From assembly GCA_950059165.1 (NCBI GenBank), contig CATLUC010000053.1, positions 1-10,819 on the forward strand: a stretch of 10,819 bases of DNA, given 5' to 3'. Below are positions 6,710 to 10,819 of this stretch, piece after piece. The DNA comes from an uncultured Clostridium sp. GTDB taxonomy: Bacteria; Bacillota; Clostridia; TANB77; CAG-508. Each line of letters begins with the position of its first letter. Position 1 is the stretch's first letter. Both the position numbers and the translations under genes were made by a program. The notes beneath the pieces are model-generated. The model worked only from the letters and a program-made list of their open reading frames with translations, searched no databases and was not told where the DNA came from.

Positions 6710-6752
6710 TATAATTAAAGTCTTGAAATAATATAAATGTGTTATTTCAAGA
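6710..6752 (+). promoter_or_regulatory. Possible -10 box and 5' hairpin ahead of the S41 protease gene
   Basis: TATAAT (6710-6715) would place transcription start near 6722, at the foot of a perfect 11-bp hairpin: TCTTGAAATAA (6721-6731) with TTATTTCAAGA (6742-6752). No good -35 is seen at the right distance. The hairpin could be an operator or an mRNA-stabilising 5' structure; it lacks the T-run of a terminator. Confidence 0.3.
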
Positions 6753-6784
6753 TTAAATTTTGCAGTGCTTAAATGGAGGTTAGA

Positions 6785-7999
6785 ATGGAAGAAAAGAAAA
6801 GGTTTAAAGTTTATAAAATCATCATGCTTATTGTTATTGTAGCATTTGTTACATTTTTGTGTACCTCAATTGGAATGTACCAATTATTTACCAATAGTTC
6901 ATCAGCAAAATTAGCTATGCTTACAAAAAGCTCAGATAATAAAGATATCGAAAATGCTCTTAACAGATATAAAGCAATTATTGATAAATATTATTTGGGT
7001 GAAATAGATGAAGAAAAGCTAGAAGAGGGAGCTATTAAAGGTTATGTAGAAGGACTAGGAGACCCATACACAGAATATATATCAAAAGAAGATATGAAAG
7101 ACTATTTGGATGATACTATGGGTAATTTTGTTGGTATTGGAATTTATATGGTAAAAAATACTGAAGCAAATAAAGTACAAATACTAGCACCTATAAAAAA
7201 TAGTCCAGCAGAAAAAGCTGGGATTTTGCCAGGAGATTTAATTGTATCAGTTGATGGAACAAATTATACAGCAGAAGAAATGTCAACAGTTTCTAGTAAG
7301 ATAAAAGGAGAAAGTGGAACAACAGTTAAATTAGAAATTTTAAGAGGAACTGAAAGCAAAACATTTGAATTAAAAAGGGAAAGCATAAAAGTAAATCCAG
7401 TAGAAGGAAAAGTACTTTCAAACCAAATAGGTTATATTGAATTTTCTTCTTTTGATGAGGGAACAGCAAAAGATTTTAGAGCAAAATATGAAGAATTACA
7501 AAAACAAGGTATAAAATCACTAATAATTGACTTAAGAAACAATGGTGGAGGAATTGTTGATGAGGCATTAGAAATAGCAGATTATATAGCCGATAAAGGT
7601 TCTAACTTATTATATGAAGTAGATAAAAATAATAATGAAGAAATAAAAAAATCTGAAAATGACCCAATTATCAATATGCCAATAGTTATATTAACAAATG
7701 AAAATACAGCAAGTTCATCAGAAATACTAGCAGGAGCTTTAAAAGACTTAGGAAAAGCAAAAACTTGTGGAACAAAAACTTATGGAAAAGGTGTTATTCA
7801 GCAAGTTTTAACATTACCAGATGGAAGTGGATTAAAAATTACATCTGAAAAATATCTAACACCAAACAAAACAGAGATTAACAAAATTGGAATAGTGCCA
7901 GATGAAGAAGTAAAATTGCCTGATAGTGTTAAAAATGTTTTATCAGTAGAGGAAAAAGATGATACACAATTACAAAAAGCAATAGAAATGTTAAAGTAA
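6785..7999 (+). CDS. S41 family C-terminal processing peptidase (Ctp) with PDZ domain
   Basis: The ATG at 6785 is preferred over the one at 6773 because GGAGG (6775-6779) lies 5 nt before it and inside the longer form; this gives 404 aa, normal for the family. One N-terminal transmembrane anchor (about 9-33) puts the enzyme outside the membrane. Next come the N-terminal segment (ENALNRYKAIIDKYYLG, GLGDPYTEYIS), a PDZ domain (about 108-195; GIGIYM, SPAEKAGILPGDLIVSVDG) and the S41 core (IGYIEFSSFDEGTA, LIIDLRNNGGG). The catalytic Ser310 in ENTASSSEI and Lys335 in TYGKG are 25 residues apart, as in plant D1 protease. Ctp proteases trim or degrade exported proteins and, in Bacillus, act in sporulation signalling. 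Placement after ftsEX and hydrolase genes is common in Firmicutes, so hydrolase turnover is a reasonable inferred role. pgsA follows after 15 nt, indicating co-transcription. Confidence 0.93.
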   Translation: MEEKKRFKVYKIIMLIVIVAFVTFLCTSIGMYQLFTNSSSAKLAMLTKSSDNKDIENALNRYKAIIDKYYLGEIDEEKLEEGAIKGYVEGLGDPYTEYISKEDMKDYLDDTMGNFVGIGIYMVKNTEANKVQILAPIKNSPAEKAGILPGDLIVSVDGTNYTAEEMSTVSSKIKGESGTTVKLEILRGTESKTFELKRESIKVNPVEGKVLSNQIGYIEFSSFDEGTAKDFRAKYEELQKQGIKSLIIDLRNNGGGIVDEALEIADYIADKGSNLLYEVDKNNNEEIKKSENDPIINMPIVILTNENTASSSEILAGALKDLGKAKTCGTKTYGKGVIQQVLTLPDGSGLKITSEKYLTPNKTEINKIGIVPDEEVKLPDSVKNVLSVEEKDDTQLQKAIEMLK

Positions 8000-8014
8000 G
8001 AGAGGATAGAAATT

Positions 8015-8632
8015 ATGAACCTGCCAAATAAATTAACAATTTTTAGAATTATATTAGTGCCAATTATGGTTATAATTCCTTTTTTAGGAATAGATGGAGA
8101 ATTATTCAACATACCAATAAAGTATTGGCTTGTTGACTTAATATTTATAATTGCATCTATTACAGATAAATTAGATGGTTATTTAGCAAGAAAAAACAAC
8201 CAAATAACTACATTCGGAAAATTTTTAGACCCATTAGCAGATAAAATATTAGTATTAGCTGCAATGTGTATGTTAGTAGAAATGAGTAAATTGCCAGCTT
8301 GGATACCAATTATTGTATTGGCACGAGAATTTATAGTATCAGGATATCGCCTAATAGCAGTAGAAAAAGGTGGGAAAGTAGTTGCAGCTTCAAATTGGGG
8401 CAAACTAAAAACAGTAACACAAATGATTGCAATAATTTTGGCTTTTGTTGACTTACATAGTTTTGGACAATGTTTTGTTGGAAACTTAACCGGTGGAGCA
8501 CTTATTTTAAATACTATTGTAACATTTATGATGTTAGTACAAACAGTTGCAACAATTTTTTCTGGAATAGATTATTTAAAATGTCCTATTGGGGACGTTT
8601 CTCTTGCGACATTTTTGAAAGGAAAAGACTAA
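8015..8632 (+). CDS. pgsA: CDP-diacylglycerol-glycerol-3-phosphate 3-phosphatidyltransferase
   Basis: A 205-aa integral membrane enzyme making phosphatidylglycerol phosphate from CDP-diacylglycerol and glycerol 3-phosphate, the committed step to phosphatidylglycerol and cardiolipin. The start MNLPNKLTIFRIILVP is typical and follows GAGAGGA (8000-8006). The CDP-alcohol phosphotransferase signature DGx2ARx8Gx3Dx3D is complete: D54, G55, A58, R59, G68, D72, D76. PgsA-like segments follow: LPAWIPIIVLAREFIVSGYRL and NWGKLKTVTQM, plus hydrophobic helices to the end. The last natural-looking segment is FSGIDYLK; the final 16 residues (CPIGDVSLATFLKGKD) do not look like PgsA and are encoded by a REP-like sequence (8578-8615). 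The active-site region is unaffected, so function is probably kept. It is likely co-transcribed with the S41 protease gene. Confidence 0.93.
   Translation: MNLPNKLTIFRIILVPIMVIIPFLGIDGELFNIPIKYWLVDLIFIIASITDKLDGYLARKNNQITTFGKFLDPLADKILVLAAMCMLVEMSKLPAWIPIIVLAREFIVSGYRLIAVEKGGKVVAASNWGKLKTVTQMIAIILAFVDLHSFGQCFVGNLTGGALILNTIVTFMMLVQTVATIFSGIDYLKCPIGDVSLATFLKGKD
8578..8615. repeat. REP-like sequence inside the 3' end of pgsA
   Basis: AAAATGTC (8578-8585) and GACATTTT (8608-8615) form an 8-bp inverted repeat around GGGGACGTTTCTCTTGC (8591-8607). From memory this resembles dispersed REP-type repeats (GGGGACGGTTCTC-like) of Firmicutes; it also echoes the CCTGTCCC core upstream of ftsE. It encodes the atypical C-terminal tail of PgsA. 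No second full copy is in this window, so the dispersed nature is not shown here. Confidence 0.4.
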
Positions 8633-8638
8633 ATATGC

Positions 8639-8667
8639 TTGACAAATTATTAGTTTTGCCGTAATAT
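8639..8667 (+). promoter_or_regulatory. Promoter of greA
   Basis: TTGACA (8639-8644) and TAATAT (8662-8667) are separated by exactly 17 bases, a near-consensus sigma-A promoter lying 35 nt before the greA start and just after the pgsA stop. Confidence 0.8.
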
Positions 8668-8701
8668 AGTAACTATACTTTAGATTGAAAGGAGAATTAC
8701 C

Positions 8702-9178
8702 ATGGAAGAAAAAGAGGTAATATTAACACAAGAAGGTTATGAAAATTTAGAAAAAGAATTAAATTATTTAAGAACAGAAAAGAGAGCAGAAATAGCAGAT
8801 AGAATAAAAGTAGCATTAGGTTTTGGAGATTTATCTGAAAATTCTGAATATGATGAGGCAAAAACAGCACAAGCTGAAAATGAAGTAAAAATAGCAGAAT
8901 TGGAAAACAAAATAAGACATGCTAGAATTATTGATGAAAGTGAAATAGATACAGAAACAGTCCAAATTGGAAATATCGTAAAAGTTTTAGATATGGAATT
9001 TGACGAAAAAGTTGAATATACAATAGTTGGTTCAACAGAAGTAAATTTAGCAGAAAATAAAATATCAAATGAATCACCTTTAGGTTCAGCATTATTAGGT
9101 GCTAAGAAAAATCATGTTGTAGAAGTTAATGCACCAGCTGGAATTATGAAATATAAAATTTTATCTATTAAAAAATAA
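8702..9178 (+). CDS. greA: Transcription elongation factor GreA
   Basis: A 158-aa protein of standard GreA length. AAAGGAG (8688-8694) lies 7 nt before the ATG. The N-terminal antiparallel coiled coil (about 1-78) starts ILTQEGYENLEKELNYL and carries the acidic tip GDLSENSEYDEAK with D43 and E46, the equivalents of E. coli D41 and E44 that hold the catalytic magnesium in the RNA polymerase secondary channel. The C-terminal FKBP-like domain (about 82-158) includes VQIGNIVKVLD, YTIVGSTEVN, ISNESPLGSALLGAKKNHVVEV and a final KILSIKK. GreA rescues backtracked RNA polymerase by stimulating transcript cleavage. It has its own promoter and terminator and reads as a single-gene unit. Nothing is unusual. 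Confidence 0.96.
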   Translation: MEEKEVILTQEGYENLEKELNYLRTEKRAEIADRIKVALGFGDLSENSEYDEAKTAQAENEVKIAELENKIRHARIIDESEIDTETVQIGNIVKVLDMEFDEKVEYTIVGSTEVNLAENKISNESPLGSALLGAKKNHVVEVNAPAGIMKYKILSIKK

Positions 9179-9180
9179 TG

Positions 9181-9218
9181 AAAAAAAGCTGTGTACTAAA
9201 GATTAGTATAGCTTTTTT
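9181..9218 (+). terminator. Rho-independent terminator of greA
   Basis: AAAAAAGCT (9182-9190) pairs with AGCTTTTTT (9210-9218), and TACTAA (9194-9199) with TTAGTA (9203-9208), with a small bulge between. It starts 2 nt after the greA stop and ends in a T-run. The A-run/T-run symmetry could work on both strands. Confidence 0.8.
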
Positions 9219-9244
9219 GATGTTATGTTGAAATGCAAAAATAC

Positions 9245-9273
9245 TTGACATAACACTTAAAATAATATATAAT
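9245..9273 (+). promoter_or_regulatory. Consensus promoter of the 47-aa gene
   Basis: TTGACA (9245-9250) and TATAAT (9268-9273) match both consensus hexamers exactly, with a 17-base spacer. An inverted repeat TGTTATGT (9221-9228) / ACATAACA (9248-9255) overlaps the -35 and could bind a regulator; this is inferred. Confidence 0.85.
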
Positions 9274-9320
9274 GGAAATATCGTAAAAATACTAAGTTTA
9301 TTTATGAAGGAGGATTAAAA

Positions 9321-9464
9321 ATGGAAGAAAGAAAATATGAAGGACACAATATAGAAGAAATCGTAAGTTCTATATTAGATAGAAAACAAGGAGATATCAA
9401 TGACACAGTAGCAAAAATTACTGAAACTATGAAAGAAAAAGAAACCGAAGAAAAAACACACTAG
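9321..9464 (+). CDS. Small hypothetical protein, 47 aa, acidic/basic and soluble
   Basis: ATG 9321 to TAG 9462-9464 encodes a 47-residue protein starting MEERKYEGHNIEEIVSSILD. A strong AAGGAGG (9307-9313) sits 7 nt upstream and a perfect consensus promoter (9245-9273) precedes it, so expression is likely high. The protein has no signal peptide, membrane segment or cysteine; it is rich in E and K and looks mostly helical (residues about 10-44), ending in a charged KEKETEEKTH tail. I do not recognise the family. A weak hairpin ACTAGAA/TTCTAGT (9460-9466/9476-9482) overlaps its stop codon. The 113-aa gene follows 86 nt later and may be read through. It could be a small regulator or chaperone-like partner, but no function can be assigned. 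Confidence 0.7.
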   Translation: MEERKYEGHNIEEIVSSILDRKQGDINDTVAKITETMKEKETEEKTH

Positions 9465-9550
9465 AATAGTATTTGTTCTAGTTTATTACATATTAGGAAA
9501 GTCATGCTAATATTCCAAATACAAATTTTTTAGGAAGGAATGAAGCGATT

Positions 9551-9892
9551 ATGATAAATATGGCGTTTAGAGAGGTAGTAACTGAAACTTTAGATATTTT
9601 AAACCATATGGAAAAAGCGTATATAGAAAAAATACCTAAAAAGTTTATAAATTTTTTAGAAGAAAATAAATCAACAACATATGTATCAAAATTAAATCAT
9701 TCAAACAAAATAAATGAGATGAATTTAAAAGAAGGAACAAAAAATCTTTTAGCTACAATTTATCTTAGTTATTGGTGTAGCCCTCAAGAAAAGGCAAATT
9801 ATGCAAAGATTCTTAATGAAAATGAGAAAAAATATCAAGAAGAATTAAGAAAAAAATATAATCCAGATAATATTTTTATAAAAAGAACTTAG
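9551..9892 (+). CDS. Conserved-looking hypothetical protein, 113 aa
   Basis: A soluble, basic, mostly helical protein starting MINMAFREVVTETLDILNHM. The ribosome site is GGAAGGAA (9533-9540), at a longish 10-nt spacing from ATG 9551; the second ATG (9560) is an alternative. The middle has LEENKSTTYVSKLNHS and EGTKNLLATIYLSYWCSPQEKANY, and the C-terminus has NENEKKYQEELRKKYNPDNIF. No catalytic motif, signal peptide or membrane helix is evident. I have an impression of similar short hypothetical proteins in Clostridia with the same KYQEELRKKYNPDNIF ending, but this is memory and gives no function. No promoter is obvious in the 86 nt upstream, so it may share the promoter at 9245-9273. Codon use matches its neighbours. 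Confidence 0.75.
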   Translation: MINMAFREVVTETLDILNHMEKAYIEKIPKKFINFLEENKSTTYVSKLNHSNKINEMNLKEGTKNLLATIYLSYWCSPQEKANYAKILNENEKKYQEELRKKYNPDNIFIKRT

Positions 9893-9918
9893 AAGTTATG
9901 AAACCTCTAAGTTTTTTT
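9886..9918. terminator. Rho-independent terminator after the 113-aa gene, possibly bidirectional
   Basis: CTTAGA (9888-9893) pairs with TCTAAG (9906-9911), extended inward by GTT/AAC with one mismatch and outward by AA/TT, followed by seven Ts (9912-9918). It overlaps the TAG of the 113-aa gene. On the minus strand the hairpin is followed by TTCTTTTTAT, so it could also end deoD transcription arriving from the right. Confidence 0.75.
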
Positions 9919-9963
9919 CATATTAAAGCTATAATAAAAATAGACCTATCTTTTACTTTCTAA

Positions 9964-10698
9964 TTAAATTTTCAAACTACTATCTAATGACAATTTTATC
10001 ATTTTATTTAAGCCATTTTGACGTTCTTTAGCTGTTATGCTTGATGTTGCATTCCCATCATCATTTACAATATCAACAACACTCATTAAGCAAGCAGCGT
10101 TTTTGTTTAAAACTTGAGCTACGTAGAATAAAGCAAAAGCTTCCATTTCAGCACTAATAGGGTTGAAATCATTTGGAATTCTATTAAAAAATTGCTTAAT
10201 ATCAGTAGCATATAAGTCAAAAAAGTCCATACAAGTAGTATTACCCTGAATTAGTGAGATATTAGTTTCTTTAGCAGTATCTATTATTTTATTGTTCAAT
10301 TCTTCACTTGATTTTGCAATATGGCAATCTTCATTGTTAAAAGTAAGTGCAAGGTTTCCCTCACTAAAACTTGCATTTGATAAAACAATATCAAATAATT
10401 TAAGGTTAGGGTCATAAGCTCCACAAGAACCTATACGAATGATATTTTCAACTTCATAAAATTTGTATAGCTCATAGCTATAAATTCCCATACTTGGCAT
10501 ACCCATTCCAGAAGCCATTATAGTAACTTCTTTTCCTTTGTATGTTCCTGTATAAGCATACATATTTCTTACTTGATTAACTAATTTTGCGTTTTCTAAA
10601 AAATTTTCGGCAATGTATTTTGCTCGTAATGGGTCACCTGGCATGATAACAGTTTTTGCAATGTCACCTAAATTGGCTTCGTTATGTGGTGTTGGCAT
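9964..10698 (-). CDS. deoD: Purine nucleoside phosphorylase, DeoD type
   Basis: A 244-aa cytoplasmic enzyme cleaving purine (deoxy)ribonucleosides with phosphate to free base and (deoxy)ribose 1-phosphate in purine salvage. MPTPHNEANLGDIA and MPGDPLRAKYIAE match DeoD, with H5 (ribose contact across the dimer), G21 and R25 (phosphate). RIGSCGA (88-94) and SAEMEAF (182-188, nucleoside-binding E184 and E186) are present. The catalytic acid is D209 in VVDIV, and R226 in TAKERQ matches E. coli R217. The D-to-R spacing is 17 residues against 13 in E. coli, and the family SDH is VDI here, so purine preference may differ. It is slightly longer than E. coli DeoD (239). AAGGAGG (10712-10706) lies 7 nt before the ATG. 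It is transcribed convergently toward the 113-aa gene, apparently as a single gene within this window. Confidence 0.93.
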   Translation of the reverse strand: MPTPHNEANLGDIAKTVIMPGDPLRAKYIAENFLENAKLVNQVRNMYAYTGTYKGKEVTIMASGMGMPSMGIYSYELYKFYEVENIIRIGSCGAYDPNLKLFDIVLSNASFSEGNLALTFNNEDCHIAKSSEELNNKIIDTAKETNISLIQGNTTCMDFFDLYATDIKQFFNRIPNDFNPISAEMEAFALFYVAQVLNKNAACLMSVVDIVNDDGNATSSITAKERQNGLNKMIKLSLDSSLKI

Positions 10699-10730
10699 AA
10701 AAAGACCTCCTTGTAAAATAATATAACATT

Positions 10731-10759
10731 AGTATAACAATAAAAATATAAAAAAGCAA
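10731..10759 (-). promoter_or_regulatory. Probable deoD promoter
   Basis: On the minus strand TTGCTT (10759-10754) and TATACT (10736-10731) are 17 bases apart, 32 nt before the deoD start. Upstream, AATTTGT-ATA-ACAAATT (10771-10787) is a 7-bp palindrome, and GTATAACAA occurs at 10732-10740 and again at 10776-10784, which could mark operator sites. Confidence 0.5.
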
Positions 10760-10819
10760 AACATTCTGTAAATTTGTATAACAAATTATTTATATAAATG
10801 ATTGTATAAAATAAAACTT

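Larger units (their letters stand above)
6368..6784. other. 417-nt non-coding interval
   Basis: No credible reading frame is seen on either strand. The interval holds an imperfect inverted repeat with AAGCAA/TTGCTT ends (6452-6490), a 190-nt palindrome (6496-6685), a possible -10 TATAAT (6710-6715), and an 11-bp hairpin (6721-6752). No clear T-run terminator for the upstream hydrolase gene is visible; a weak AGCATT/AATGCT pairing (6391-6396 with 6439-6444) lacks one. Confidence 0.7.

Noticed and set aside
8470..8664. 64-codon plus-strand frame overlapping the pgsA end
   Set aside because: It is out of frame with pgsA, rich in Cys/Trp/Asn in a way typical of shadow frames, and has no SD.

Overview
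The window comes from a very AT-rich, low-GC Gram-positive bacterium, most likely an uncultured or gut-type member of the Clostridia. The evidence is strong AGGAGG-type ribosome binding sites, near-consensus TTGACA-N17-TATAAT promoters, the order ftsE-ftsX-M23 hydrolases-S41 protease familiar from Firmicutes, and codon use dominated by A/T-ending codons. No tRNA, rRNA, CRISPR array or transposase gene is visible.

Region by region: 1-582 is the 3' end of a transketolase C-terminal-subunit gene. 610-2148 is a compact toxin-antitoxin locus with its own promoter and terminator: an intact MqsR-like toxin, then a zinc-finger/HTH/Panacea-domain antitoxin that carries a +1 frameshift. 2221-2280 holds two copies of a 25-nt, locally GC-rich REP-like repeat lying directly against ftsE. 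2293-3694 is ftsEX, visibly damaged: ftsE has an in-frame TAA between its Q-loop and signature motif, and ftsX appears to have lost an internal segment covering the end of the extracellular loop and most of TM2. 3726-6367 carries two paralogous secreted coiled-coil/M23 (LytM) murein hydrolases with intact zinc ligands, separated by a ~91-nt palindrome. 6368-6784 is non-coding and contains a 190-nt hairpin-forming inverted repeat. 6785-8632 is an S41 C-terminal processing protease followed closely by pgsA, whose last codons look rewritten by a REP-like sequence. 8639-9218 is greA with its own promoter and terminator. 9245-9918 holds a 47-aa small protein behind a consensus promoter and a 113-aa protein of unknown function. 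9964-10698 on the minus strand is a DeoD-type purine nucleoside phosphorylase with a plausible promoter.

Functional picture: the central block is a cell-wall remodelling cluster. FtsEX normally couples ATP hydrolysis in the cytoplasm to activation of coiled-coil murein hydrolases outside the membrane. Here the coupling machine is broken on paper in both subunits, while its likely clients are intact and duplicated. Together with the broken antitoxin upstream, three consecutive genes (about 1.0-3.7 kb) carry lesions while genes on either side look healthy. This is either real local decay around a mobile or addictive locus, or a local sequence or assembly quality problem. Distinguishing these two is the most useful follow-up. 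No clearly novel system is demonstrated; the most unexplained items are the 190-nt palindrome, the REP-like sequences and the small 47-aa gene.
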